A DNA stretch of 12,985 nt, taken from the NCBI GenBank assembly GCA_035546335.1, contig DATKDP010000004.1:1-12985 (forward strand), read 5' to 3'. Position 1 is the stretch's first letter. Each line of letters begins with the position of its first letter. The position numbers were made by a program, and so were the translations under genes. The notes below the pieces were generated by a model. It saw only the letters and a list, made by a program, of their open reading frames with translations. It was not told the DNA's origin and did no database searches. This DNA comes from DATKDP01 sp035546335. GTDB lineage: Bacteria; Acidobacteriota; Thermoanaerobaculia; Gp7-AA8. Shown here piece by piece: positions 6,927-12,985 of this stretch.

Positions 6927-6938
6927 TGCTGAGCTGTC

Positions 6939-6944
6939 ATTGTA
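6939..6944 (-). promoter_or_regulatory. Possible -10 box for xdhA
   Basis: TACAAT on the minus strand, 12 bases before the xdhA ATG. The best -35 at 17 bases is TCAACC, a weak match. If used, transcription would begin about 5-6 bases before the start codon, giving an almost leaderless mRNA, consistent with the missing Shine-Dalgarno. Confidence 0.35.
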
Positions 6945-6970
6945 ACGTCTTACCTGGGGAGGGTTGAGGG

Positions 6971-6998
6971 GCACGGGTTTTCAACCCGCGCTTTTGGT
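6971..6998. repeat. GC-rich hairpin repeat, copy 1
   Basis: GCACGGGTTTTCAACCCGCGC, cut here to its first 20 bases GCACGGGTTTTCAACCCGCG, followed by a CTTTTGG tail. The stem is CGGGTT with AACCCG. It matches the unit at 7214-7240 at all but about three positions over 27, so both copies bracket the intergenic region. Confidence 0.6.
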
Positions 6999-7088
6999 GG
7001 GTGAAGGGTCAAGCCGGTTGGTTCACTGGTACGACGAGAGGTATGTGCGGGGTTAGCGACTGGTTGGTTCGTGTAGGTGGCTGGCAGC

Positions 7089-7112
7089 TTCAACCGTCCC
7101 TCCGGGACTGGA
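7089..7112 (+). repeat. 24-bp direct repeat, copy 1
   Basis: A 24-base sequence beginning TTCAACCGTCCC and ending GGGACTGGA, with internal stem GTCCC/GGGAC around TCC. An identical copy starts 69 bases further right at 7158. Confidence 0.85.
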
Positions 7113-7133
7113 TGGTCCCCGGCATGCTCGGAA

Positions 7134-7152
7134 CCCGGGACTCCGTCCCGGG
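7134..7152. repeat. 7-bp hairpin between the direct repeats
   Basis: CCCGGGA (7134-7140) pairs with TCCCGGG (7146-7152) around CTCCG. The stem sequence is related to the GTCCC/GGGAC cores of the flanking direct repeats, so all three may come from one repeat family. Confidence 0.6.
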
Positions 7153-7157
7153 CTACT

Positions 7158-7181
7158 TTCAACCGTCCCTCCGGGACTGGA
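7158..7181 (+). repeat. 24-bp direct repeat, copy 2
   Basis: Identical over 24 bases to 7089-7112, in the same orientation. Flanks differ, so the repeated unit seems to end near these borders. Confidence 0.85.
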
Positions 7182-7213
7182 ATTGTTCCCAATGCGCTCG
7201 GGGGGAACGGCGG

Positions 7214-7240
7214 GCGCGGGTTTTCGACCCGCGCTTTGGG
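7214..7240. repeat. GC-rich hairpin repeat, copy 2
   Basis: GCGCGGGT (7214-7221) pairs perfectly with ACCCGCGC (7227-7234) around TTTCG, followed by TTTGGG. Related to copy 1 at 6971-6998. It lies immediately ahead of the mqnA start, so it would be near or within the mqnA promoter. Confidence 0.65.
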
Positions 7241-7241
7241 C

Positions 7242-7247
7242 TACACT
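7242..7247 (+). promoter_or_regulatory. Possible -10 box for mqnA
   Basis: TACACT ends 8 bases before the mqnA GTG. No good -35 is visible. Normal spacing would put the transcription start at or next to the GTG, i.e. a leaderless message; no Shine-Dalgarno stands before the GTG. Confidence 0.3.
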
Positions 7248-7255
7248 TGCGCGCC

Positions 7256-8095
7256 GTGCACTTCGCCCTGATCTCCTTTCTCAATGCGCGCCCCCTCTGG
7301 TGGGGTCTGGTTCACGGTAATCGCAGCGCAGACGATACGTTCGAGCTCACTTCGCCTGCGCGCTGCGCCGATCTGATCGCCGACGGTGCCGCGGATCTGG
7401 GGCTGATCCCGGCCATCGAGCTCGAGCGCCTTTCCGACATCGTCGCCATTCCCTCGATCTGCATCGCGTCGGAGACCGAGGTTCGCAGCGTTCTGATGGT
7501 CTCGAAGGTTCCCTTCGAGGAAATTCGCTCAGTCGGCCTCGACCCTGGCTCGCGCACTTCGCTCGCGCTCGCGCGAATCCTCCTCGGAGAGCGACTCGGA
7601 GCCGGCGTCTATCAGCGGATCAAGTTCGATTCCATCGAGCGGCCTGCGCTTCTGAAGCTCGAAGGGCACGATGCGGCGGTGGTCATCGGCGACCCCGCGC
7701 TGCAGATGTCGAAGTCGGGCTCGCCCGGCACCTTTCGCTACGATCTCGCCAGTGAGTGGTACCGGATGTTCGGTGAGCCGTTCGTGTTCGGGCTATGGGC
7801 CGGCCGCCGGAGTGCGCTCGAGCGCGTCGACGGGCGCGAGCTGCTCGACCGCCTGGTGGCGAGCAGGGCGTACGGTCTCTCGCATCTCGACCGCATCGCA
7901 CGGGAGGCGTCGGAGGAGCTTGGGCTGCCGCTAGGCGAGCTGATCGAATATTTCGGCAGCGCCCTTCATTACGACTTCGGGGAGCGGGAGGCACGGGCGC
8001 TTGCGCGCTTCTACAGCCTGGCGAGAAAATACTCTCTGATCGAGGGACAGAAGGAAATCGAATGGTTGATCGATCCGCGGTTCACTCCATCCTGA
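7256..8095 (+). CDS. mqnA: Chorismate dehydratase MqnA (futalosine menaquinone pathway)
   Basis: A 279-residue protein of the periplasmic-binding-protein-like MqnA/MqnD fold that dehydrates chorismate to 3-enolpyruvyl-benzoate, the first step of the futalosine route to menaquinone. Landmarks are the opening SFLNARPL (7-14), VGLDPGSRTS (93-102), VIGDPAL (143-149) and the EWYRMFGEPFVFGLWAG segment (167-183). Length is normal for the family. GTG 7256 is chosen because family members begin only a few residues before the SxLNxxPL motif; the frame runs on upstream only through repeats. The protein has no signal peptide and should act in the cytoplasm. The gene overlaps mqnC by 34 bases, so the two are presumably translated from one message. 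mqnB, mqnD and mqnE are not in the window. Confidence 0.92.
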   Translation: MHFALISFLNARPLWWGLVHGNRSADDTFELTSPARCADLIADGAADLGLIPAIELERLSDIVAIPSICIASETEVRSVLMVSKVPFEEIRSVGLDPGSRTSLALARILLGERLGAGVYQRIKFDSIERPALLKLEGHDAAVVIGDPALQMSKSGSPGTFRYDLASEWYRMFGEPFVFGLWAGRRSALERVDGRELLDRLVASRAYGLSHLDRIAREASEELGLPLGELIEYFGSALHYDFGEREARALARFYSLARKYSLIEGQKEIEWLIDPRFTPS

Positions 8096-9195
8096 CGCGT
8101 GCCGTCGCCGGCGATCGTATCGCGGACGAGGAAGCGCTCGTTCTGATGCGCGAGGGAGAACTGCTGGAGCTGGGGCAGGCTGCGAATGCGATCCGGAACC
8201 GGCTCAACGATCCGAAGGTCGTCACCTACATCGTCGATCGAAACATCAACTACACGAACATCTGCGTTTATCGATGCAAATTCTGCGCGTTCTACAGGAA
8301 GCCGGGCGATCCCGAAGGATATCTTCTGACGCGGGACGAGCTGCGCCAGAAGATCCAGGAGACGATCGATCTCGGTGGAACGGGAGTCCTTCTGCAGGGA
8401 GGCGTCCATCCCGATCTTCCGCTCTCGTACTACACCGAGCTTCTGAGCTGGATGCGGGAGGAGTTTCCCGACGTGCACCGTCACGCATTCTCCCCACCCG
8501 AGATCCTCTTCATCGCGCGGGTCACGAAGATGCCGCTGCGGGATGTGATCGCGAGGCTGATCGAGGCGGGGCTGCAATCGATTCCGGGAGGAGGAGCGGA
8601 GATCCTCGTCGATCGCATCCGCCTCGAGACGCTCTCGTATCCGAAGGCATCGTCGGAAGGCTGGCTCGACGTGATGCGCACGGCGCACGAGCTCGGTCTG
8701 CGGACCACGGCGACGATGATGTTCGGTCAGGGAGAATCTCCGGAGCATCGGATCGAGCATCTGCGGAAGGTGCGCGAGCTGCAGGACGAGACGGGCGGCT
8801 TCACCGCCTTCATCGCCTGGACGTTCCAGAACGAGAACACCGAGATGCAGCAGATCGAGGAAGAGAGCCCGTTTCAGTATCTCCGGACCCAGGCGATCGC
8901 ACGGATCTACCTCGACAACATCCGTTCGATTCAGTCCTCGTGGGTGACGCAGGGATTGAAGATCGGGCAGCTCGCGCTCAAGTTCGGGGCCAACGACATG
9001 GGCTCGATCATGATCGAGGAGAACGTCGTCGCAGCCGCCGGCGCGCGGAACCGGGTCACCACCGGCGAGATGAAGGATCTGATCCGCGAGGCCGGATACG
9101 AGCCGGTGCAGCGGCTCACGCTCTACCACGGCTATGTCGATGACGTAACCCACGCGCGGGTCTACGCCGAGGACCGCGGGGCTCCAACCCGGTGA
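8062..9195 (+). CDS. mqnC: Dehypoxanthine futalosine cyclase MqnC (radical SAM)
   Basis: A 377-residue radical SAM enzyme that cyclises dehypoxanthine futalosine in menaquinone synthesis. The [4Fe-4S] motif is CVYRCKFC (C68, C72, C75), preceded by NYTNI, as is typical of this family. Further conserved stretches are LLQGGVHPDLP (110-120), HAFSPPEI (141-148), PGGGAE (175-180), TMMFGQGE (218-225) and GANDMGSIMIEENVV (309-323). The size fits the family. ATG 8062 has AAGGA at 8051-8055, 6 bases upstream, inside the end of mqnA; longer frames upstream belong to an out-of-frame reading of mqnA. It belongs to the same radical SAM group as MqnE and CofH, but the motif set and the mqnA neighbour favour MqnC. 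Confidence 0.92.
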   Translation: MVDRSAVHSILTRAVAGDRIADEEALVLMREGELLELGQAANAIRNRLNDPKVVTYIVDRNINYTNICVYRCKFCAFYRKPGDPEGYLLTRDELRQKIQETIDLGGTGVLLQGGVHPDLPLSYYTELLSWMREEFPDVHRHAFSPPEILFIARVTKMPLRDVIARLIEAGLQSIPGGGAEILVDRIRLETLSYPKASSEGWLDVMRTAHELGLRTTATMMFGQGESPEHRIEHLRKVRELQDETGGFTAFIAWTFQNENTEMQQIEEESPFQYLRTQAIARIYLDNIRSIQSSWVTQGLKIGQLALKFGANDMGSIMIEENVVAAAGARNRVTTGEMKDLIREAGYEPVQRLTLYHGYVDDVTHARVYAEDRGAPTR

Positions 9196-9247
9196 GGTGA
9201 AAAGGACATCGCATCCTCCGTCATCCTGAGGCACAACCTGAAATAAA

Positions 9248-9276
9248 TTGAATGAGTTACGGCTTTCTCATACAAT
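9248..9276 (+). promoter_or_regulatory. Sigma-70-type promoter for the rpsF operon
   Basis: TTGAAT (9248-9253), a 17-base spacer and TACAAT (9271-9276), in the only AT-rich patch of the mqnC-rpsF gap. Transcription would start near 9283, giving a leader of about 94 bases before rpsF. Confidence 0.65.
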
Positions 9277-9282
9277 CACCAG

Positions 9283-9376
9283 CCCGCAGCCATCCCGGCC
9301 CGGGTAACTTGACAACCTGCCATAGCTCCTTGGGCTCCGCATCGGGCGGGGCTCCGCTAGGCCAGAAGGAGGAATC
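9283..9376 (+). promoter_or_regulatory. rpsF leader with hairpin, possible S6:S18 autoregulatory site
   Basis: The predicted leader contains GCTCCGC (9334-9340) pairing with GCGGGGC (9346-9352, one G-U) around ATCGG, and a second GGGCTCCGC overlapping the right arm (9349-9357) that could compete for pairing. Many bacteria carry a structured S6:S18-binding leader before rpsF that lets the two proteins repress their own operon. I cannot confirm the consensus, and the hairpin could also be another intergenic repeat. The leader ends with the strong Shine-Dalgarno AAGGAGG (9366-9372). Confidence 0.35.
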
Positions 9377-9841
9377 ATGAGGACTTACGAAGTCCTGTTC
9401 ATTCTCTCTCCGAAAACCACGGAGGAAGAACAGACCAAGCTCGTCAGCGACTTCAAAGCGATCGGTGAAGGCACCGGCGCGAAGCTCGTGAATGAAGAAC
9501 CGTGGGGCCGTCGACGGCTCGCATATCCCATCCACAAGTTCAGCGAGGGTGTTTATCACCTCTTTGTTTTCGAGTCGGAAGACTCGCTCGCCGAGCTGGA
9601 TCGCCGGATGAAGAACTCGGACCTCGTTCTGCGGCACCTGATCGTCCGAACGGATCTCGAGACGCGACGCGCGATCAAGCTCGCAAAGAAGAACCCGAAG
9701 AAGGAACGTGTGCGCCCCTCTCCCGCGGGAGACGCTGCGGCCACACCAGCACCATCACCAGCACCGGCAGTCGCGCCGCCCCCACCTGTGGCGGAGCCGG
9801 CGCCGGTCGAGACGGCTGCGTCCGAAGCGGCGGCCGAATAA
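9377..9841 (+). CDS. rpsF: Small ribosomal subunit protein bS6
   Basis: A 154-residue bS6, a component of the 30S platform that pairs with bS18. The core (1 to about 100) is standard: MRTYEVLFILSP at the start, EPWGRRRLAYPIHKFSEGVY (41-60) and RHLIVRTD (86-93). The remaining 40 or so residues are an alanine/proline-rich tail (about 115-154) with a basic lead-in KKNPKKERVR. Typical bS6 has 95-135 residues, so the tail is an extension, probably disordered. ATG 9377 follows AAGGAGG by 4 bases. First gene of the rpsF-rpsR-DUF2232-rplI operon. Confidence 0.97.
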   Translation: MRTYEVLFILSPKTTEEEQTKLVSDFKAIGEGTGAKLVNEEPWGRRRLAYPIHKFSEGVYHLFVFESEDSLAELDRRMKNSDLVLRHLIVRTDLETRRAIKLAKKNPKKERVRPSPAGDAAATPAPSPAPAVAPPPPVAEPAPVETAASEAAAE

Positions 9842-9856
9842 AGGGAGGATGAAGCC

Positions 9857-10141
9857 ATGGCGATGACAGGCCCGAGGAGACCAGGAGCCGGCGGACCGTC
9901 GGGAGGACCTGGAGGAAAGAAGAAGTTCTTCTATCGGCGCAAGCGGGTGTGCAAGTTCTGCGTCGAGAAGATCGAGTACGTCGATTTCAAGGATGTGAAG
10001 ACGTTGCAGCAGTTCATTCCGGAACGGGGAAAGATCCTTCCGCGCCGGATTTCAGGAACGTGTGCGTTGCACCAGCGAAAGCTTCAGAACGCGATCAAGC
10101 GGGCGAGGATTGCCGCGCTTCTTCCGTTCGTGACCGACTGA
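9857..10141 (+). CDS. rpsR: Small ribosomal subunit protein bS18, zinc-binding form
   Basis: A 94-residue bS18 that binds bS6 and 16S rRNA in the 30S platform. A glycine/proline-rich N-terminus (1-20) leads into KKKFFYRRKRVCKFC. C32, C35, C69 and H72 form the CxxC...CxxH zinc site of the 'C+' form; zinc-free paralogues lack these residues. ISGTCALHQRKLQNAIKRAR (65-84) is the conserved rRNA-binding region. ATG 9857 has GGGAGGA at 9843-9849. It starts 15 bases after rpsF, with no ssb gene between. Confidence 0.97.
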   Translation: MAMTGPRRPGAGGPSGGPGGKKKFFYRRKRVCKFCVEKIEYVDFKDVKTLQQFIPERGKILPRRISGTCALHQRKLQNAIKRARIAALLPFVTD

Positions 10142-10144
10142 TCC

Positions 10145-11146
10145 ATGGCGGTGACCCAGGTGACTGCAGGAATGGCGATGAGCGAGGCGGGCTCGCAGCC
10201 CGCCGGCGGCAGCATGCGCAGCATCGTGCTCTACGCGATGGCCGCGGCATTCATGTCGGTCTCGCCGCTGATCGTCTTCGTTCCGGTCGCCTACATCAGC
10301 GCCGGTCTGCGCAACGGCAGAAAAGGGGAGATCGGAGCGGTCGCGGGATCGGTGCTGCTTCTCGCGATCCTCGCGTCTTTGACCTCCGCCCCGGGCGCGT
10401 TTCCCGGTCGGTTTGCGGAGATTCTCGGATTTCTGCTGGCCCTCGGCGTTCCCAGCGGTGTGGTGGTTCTGATGATGCGGCGTGGAGCGGAGTTCGGACA
10501 CGTGATGATGGCGGCGATGATCACCAGCCTTCTCGGACTCTTCGTCACCGAGCTGGTCATGCGCGCCGCCTTCGGCATCTCTCCGTACGGCATGATGCTG
10601 GCGAACTTCCACGCGCAGTCGGAAGCCACCATCGAGCTGTATCGAAGGCTCGGCTGGTCGGAGGACAAGCTCGGGCAGATGGCCACGATGGCGAAAACGT
10701 TCACCGGTTCCTATCTCGTGTTGATGCTCCAGGCGCTGGTTGCGACGATGTTCACTCTGAGCCTGATCATGATTCCGCGACTCCCGGTCGGACGCATCAC
10801 CGGGGGGACGTATCTTCTGAGGAACCTCCGCTTTCCCGACGCGCTGCTGTTCGGCTTCGTTCTGGGCGGGGCCTCTCCGCTGGCGTCGGGCTCTCTTCGC
10901 GTGGCCGGACTGAATCTGCTCGGGATCACCATCGTCCTCTATTCACTGCAGGGTCTGGCCATCGTGCGAGCCACTCTGCTCCGGGTCGGACTCGGACTGG
11001 GGGGGACGGTCATCGCTGCCCTGATCATCGGGCTCTTCGTTCCGCTGTCGCTCGGCGTGCTGTTCCTGCTCGGGCTTTTCGATCCGTTCTTTGATTTTCG
11101 AAAAATGAAGCGAAAGGATGACTCAGATGAAAGTCATACTGACTGA
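10145..11146 (+). CDS. DUF2232/YybS-type multi-pass membrane protein
   Basis: A 333-residue hydrophobic protein with about eight membrane segments, roughly 26-54, 62-80, 90-111, 119-140, 187-210, 232-248, 251-272 and 284-316, and a charged C-terminus (KMKRKDDSDESHTD). The place between rpsR and rplI and the closing GLFDPFFDFRK (310-320) fit the DUF2232 (YybS) family, whose function is not known; a role as an energy-coupling-like transporter component has been only suggested by its fold. The start is uncertain: ATG 10145 lies 3 bases after rpsR without a good Shine-Dalgarno, ATG 10172 has CAGG just before it, and ATG 10214 starts right at the first membrane helix. The 3' end overlaps rplI by 20 bases. 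Confidence 0.8.
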   Translation: MAVTQVTAGMAMSEAGSQPAGGSMRSIVLYAMAAAFMSVSPLIVFVPVAYISAGLRNGRKGEIGAVAGSVLLLAILASLTSAPGAFPGRFAEILGFLLALGVPSGVVVLMMRRGAEFGHVMMAAMITSLLGLFVTELVMRAAFGISPYGMMLANFHAQSEATIELYRRLGWSEDKLGQMATMAKTFTGSYLVLMLQALVATMFTLSLIMIPRLPVGRITGGTYLLRNLRFPDALLFGFVLGGASPLASGSLRVAGLNLLGITIVLYSLQGLAIVRATLLRVGLGLGGTVIAALIIGLFVPLSLGVLFLLGLFDPFFDFRKMKRKDDSDESHTD

Positions 11147-11582
11147 TGAGATTCGCGGCCTCGGCGGTCGCGGCGATGTAGTCCAGGTCAAGGACGGCTA
11201 TGCTCGCAACTACCTCTTTCCCAAGAACCTCGCTCGCGAGGCGACTTCGGGGAATCTCAAGGCGGTCGAGCAGGAGCGCAGGAAGTGGGCACTTCTGGCC
11301 CAGCAGGAAAAGGTGCAGGCGCAGAAAGCTGCCGAGCACATCGAAGGACTCGAGCTCGTCGTTCACAAACGGGTCGGCGAGAGCGGCACGCTCTTCGGGT
11401 CGGTCACGGCGAATGACATCGCCGATCAGCTTCTGGCCAAAGGCATGGAGATCGACAAGCGCCGGATCGAGCTGACGCATCCGATCAAGACCCTCGGGCG
11501 CCACCAGGTCGAGATCCGCCTTCACCGTGAGGTCTCGGTGCACATCCAGGTGGACGTTCTCGCTCAGGGTGCCGAAGAGTAG
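11127..11582 (+). CDS. rplI: Large ribosomal subunit protein bL9
   Basis: A 151-residue bL9, which binds 23S rRNA near the L1 stalk base. It has the N-terminal domain MKVILTDEIRGLGGRGDVVQ (1-20) with VKDGYARNYLFPKNLA (21-36), a long connecting helix (about 42-75) and the C-terminal domain with GTLFGSVTANDIA (87-99). ATG 11127 is preferred over ATG 11118 because bL9 begins MKVIL and AAGGA at 11114-11118 is 8 bases upstream. It starts inside the end of the DUF2232 gene, so translation is probably coupled. Confidence 0.97.
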   Translation: MKVILTDEIRGLGGRGDVVQVKDGYARNYLFPKNLAREATSGNLKAVEQERRKWALLAQQEKVQAQKAAEHIEGLELVVHKRVGESGTLFGSVTANDIADQLLAKGMEIDKRRIELTHPIKTLGRHQVEIRLHREVSVHIQVDVLAQGAEE

Positions 11583-11606
11583 AGGGCGAAGAGTGAAGGG
11601 GGAAGA

Positions 11607-12695
11607 GTGACGGACCGCTTCATCGATTCCCCCCCCGAAGGACTCGAAGGTTGGCGAGCAGTCTGGTCCGGCGATCTCGAGTACAGGCGGCCTCCTCTCT
11701 CTCCTCTGAAACGACTCGTGCTGAGCGTCTTCGGTCCGGTTCTGGACCGCTGGTTCAGAAGCCGTCTCCAGCGCCAGCGGAATTTCAACATCGCCCTGCT
11801 GGAGATGATCACCGATCTGCGAACCGATCTCGCAGCGGTGCGCGCGGAGATCATCAGTCGGGAGGCCTCGGTTCGCGACCATGTGGGGACGGTGACCGGC
11901 GTCGCCGTGCGGCGTAATGACGCCCTTCTCGCCGCCCTCGATCAGAAGATCGAAGCGTTTGCCGTGCGCGCCCGGGATCTCTCGAACGAGCTTCTGGCCC
12001 GACCCGGTGTGACGGAAGCCGAGCGGGAGGATTTTCTCTACCGGCGACTGGAGGACGGGCTCCGAGGCAGCGAGGCGGAGATTCGCGAGGCGATGGAGGA
12101 CTATGTCCGCCTGGCCGAGGCGCATCAGCCGGTCCTCGACATCGGATGCGGGCGGGGGGAGTTTCTCCGGCTCTGCTCCGCACGCGGAATCGCGGCTCGG
12201 GGCTTCGATACGAACGAGAGGTCGGTTGCCGACCTCAGGCAGATGGGACTCGATGCGGCCGTCGCTGGAATTCCGAAGTGTTTCGAGGGCATCGACGAGG
12301 GAAGCATCGGTTCGATCCTCGCATCGCACGTCGTCGAGCACCTCCCCGTAGCGACACTCTTCTCGCTGTTCACGGAAGCATCCCGCGTGCTTCGTGACGA
12401 TGGATTGCTGATGATCGAAACGCCGAACGCGGAGTCTCTCGCCGTGAGTGGTTCCGATTTCTGGCGCGATCCAACCCACCTCGCACCGCGGCATGTAGCC
12501 GCTCTCGTGCTCATCGGCCGCGAGCTGCAGTTCGAGGTCGCGGAAGCGCGCACGATCCATCCCCATCCGTCGGCGTCCCTCCTGACGATCGGCGACGAGC
12601 AGCCCGCCGATCTGAAGATTCTCGTCGAGCGCCTGAAGGGGGTGCTCTTCGGAGATCAGAGCCTCAGGCTGGTGTTGAGGAAGAGGGGTAGATGA
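11607..12695 (+). CDS. SAM-dependent methyltransferase, polysaccharide-associated type
   Basis: A 362-residue class I methyltransferase. The N-terminal part (about 30-165) holds a basic, hydrophobic patch (PLKRLVLSVFGPVLDRWF, 33-50), the segment RLQRQRNFNIALLEMITDL (53-71) and a helical, coiled-coil-like region. This layout is common in bacterial surface-polysaccharide methyltransferases and glycosyltransferases. The catalytic domain begins at VLDIGCGRGEFL (176-187, SAM motif I), with D201 as the likely ribose-binding acid, ASHVVEHLP (239-247) and FWRDPTHLAPRH (285-296), resembling the WbdD-type family. The acceptor is unknown. GTG 11607 is chosen because AAGGGGG (11596-11602) stands 4 bases before it. 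It begins 24 bases after rplI and may be read through from the ribosomal operon. Confidence 0.8.
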   Translation: MTDRFIDSPPEGLEGWRAVWSGDLEYRRPPLSPLKRLVLSVFGPVLDRWFRSRLQRQRNFNIALLEMITDLRTDLAAVRAEIISREASVRDHVGTVTGVAVRRNDALLAALDQKIEAFAVRARDLSNELLARPGVTEAEREDFLYRRLEDGLRGSEAEIREAMEDYVRLAEAHQPVLDIGCGRGEFLRLCSARGIAARGFDTNERSVADLRQMGLDAAVAGIPKCFEGIDEGSIGSILASHVVEHLPVATLFSLFTEASRVLRDDGLLMIETPNAESLAVSGSDFWRDPTHLAPRHVAALVLIGRELQFEVAEARTIHPHPSASLLTIGDEQPADLKILVERLKGVLFGDQSLRLVLRKRGR

Positions 12696-12780
12696 AGGTG
12701 GACGACGTGGACAGACCGGTCAAGGCTTCGTCCACGTAGATTCTTGAAGCCGAAGTCTCTCAGAGTTTGATCATAGAAGC

Positions 12781-12816
12781 CGGGCTCGGGCGCGGGCTCG
12801 GGCTCGGGCACGGGTG
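12781..12816 (+). repeat. CGGGNN hexamer array, six units
   Basis: Six head-to-tail hexamers, CGGGCT, CGGGCG, CGGGCT, CGGGCT, CGGGCA and CGGGTG. It is complementary in sequence to the CCCGNN array at 12952-12981, so the two could pair. Confidence 0.85.
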
Positions 12817-12842
12817 GCTCACTCGGTTGGGACGCCGGGATT

Positions 12843-12857
12843 TGATCAATTTGATCA
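12843..12857. promoter_or_regulatory. Palindrome TGATCAA-T-TTGATCA
   Basis: Perfect 7-bp inverted repeat with one central base, in an AT-rich patch of otherwise GC-rich DNA. It contains two overlapping-phase TTTGATCA boxes (12841-12848 and 12850-12857); a third lies at 12766-12773. It could be an operator for a gene beyond the window, but nothing in view confirms that. Confidence 0.3.
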
Positions 12858-12951
12858 GTATCTGTGCGATGCGGTCGATTGTGGTCATGCGGAGAACCGA
12901 GATACTCAACTCCGACCAGGTTCAGTCCCGAAGCAGGCAACCGGCGCGTTT

Positions 12952-12981
12952 CCCGAGCCCGAGCCCGGACCCGAGCCCGGC
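12952..12981 (+). repeat. CCCGNN hexamer array, five units
   Basis: Five units, CCCGAG, CCCGAG, CCCGGA, CCCGAG and CCCGGC, near the window edge; the array may continue beyond it. It is the opposite strand sense of the array at 12781-12816, 135 bases away. Confidence 0.85.
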
Positions 12982-12985
12982 CTTT

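Larger units (their letters stand above)
6927..7255. other. Divergent xdhA-mqnA intergenic region rich in hairpins
   Basis: A 329-bp non-coding gap that should contain the promoters of both the purine cluster (leftwards) and mqnAC (rightwards). It holds two related hairpins (6971-6998 and 7214-7240), a 24-bp direct repeat (7089-7112 and 7158-7181) and a 7-bp hairpin (7134-7152). Possible -10 boxes lie directly beside each start codon. The open frame that extends mqnA leftwards into this gap is an artefact of the repeats. Confidence 0.75.
12696..12985. other. Non-coding right end with low-complexity arrays
   Basis: No gene is supported in the last 290 bases. An open frame on the minus strand (12940 to 12656) gets its proline/glutamate-rich part from the hexamer array and runs into the end of the methyltransferase gene. 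A 15-codon ATG frame at 12692 is too short to call. The region has an 8-bp inverted repeat (ACGTGGAC 12705-12712, GTCCACGT 12730-12737) without a T-run, two opposed hexamer arrays and three TTTGATCA boxes. Confidence 0.65.

Noticed and set aside
5415..6932. 505-codon plus-strand frame opposite xdhA
   Set aside because: Antisense shadow of xdhA, with no family resemblance.
8011..9234. 407-codon minus-strand frame opposite mqnC
   Set aside because: Antisense shadow; mqnC has the intact radical SAM motif on the plus strand.
9309..9314. Perfect TTGACA as a -35 box before rpsF
   Set aside because: No AT-rich -10 stands 16-18 bases downstream; the TTGAAT/TACAAT pair upstream is much better.
11025..12566. 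513-codon minus-strand frame opposite rplI and the methyltransferase gene
   Set aside because: It spans two well-supported genes on the plus strand and lacks any motif of its own.
12656..12940. 94-codon minus-strand frame with a Pro/Glu-rich stretch
   Set aside because: The proline/glutamate part is the translated hexamer array, and the frame ends inside the methyltransferase gene. No start signal is visible.

Overview
This is a high-GC bacterial chromosome segment. The futalosine menaquinone genes, the zinc-binding form of ribosomal protein bS18, a membrane-bound PuuD-type urate oxidase and many short palindromic intergenic repeats suggest a Gram-negative environmental lineage. Acidobacteriota is my best guess from general resemblance; no rRNA or other decisive marker is present. 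I found no tRNA, rRNA, transposase, CRISPR array or prophage gene.

Left part (1-6926, minus strand): a purine catabolism cluster, transcribed right to left. xdhA and xdhB encode the two subunits of a molybdenum xanthine dehydrogenase (hypoxanthine/xanthine to urate). After a 372-bp structured gap comes a puuD-like membrane urate oxidase made only of the membrane domain, with no cytochrome c tail. Five bases later starts a 483-residue protein of the CitE/HpcH aldolase-like superfamily (DUF6986 type) of unknown reaction. The first 515 bases hold a cluster of REP-like palindromes.

Centre (7256-9195, plus strand): mqnA and mqnC overlap by 34 bp and encode two steps of the futalosine route to menaquinone. 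The 329-bp gap between the divergent xdhA and mqnA is full of hairpins and a 24-bp direct repeat.

Right part (9248-12695, plus strand): a good sigma-70-type promoter leads into rpsF, rpsR, a DUF2232/YybS-type membrane protein gene and rplI, a conserved order, but with no ssb between rpsF and rpsR. A SAM-dependent methyltransferase of the kind usually linked to surface polysaccharide follows 24 bp after rplI. The last 290 bases are non-coding as far as I can tell and hold two opposed hexanucleotide arrays and three TTTGATCA boxes.

Most of the window is ordinary housekeeping sequence. The part most deserving attention is the purine module: a stand-alone PuuD membrane domain coupled to an uncharacterised CitE-like enzyme, with unusual structured DNA between xdhB and puuD. 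Possible very short or absent 5' leaders at xdhA, puuD and mqnA are a second point.
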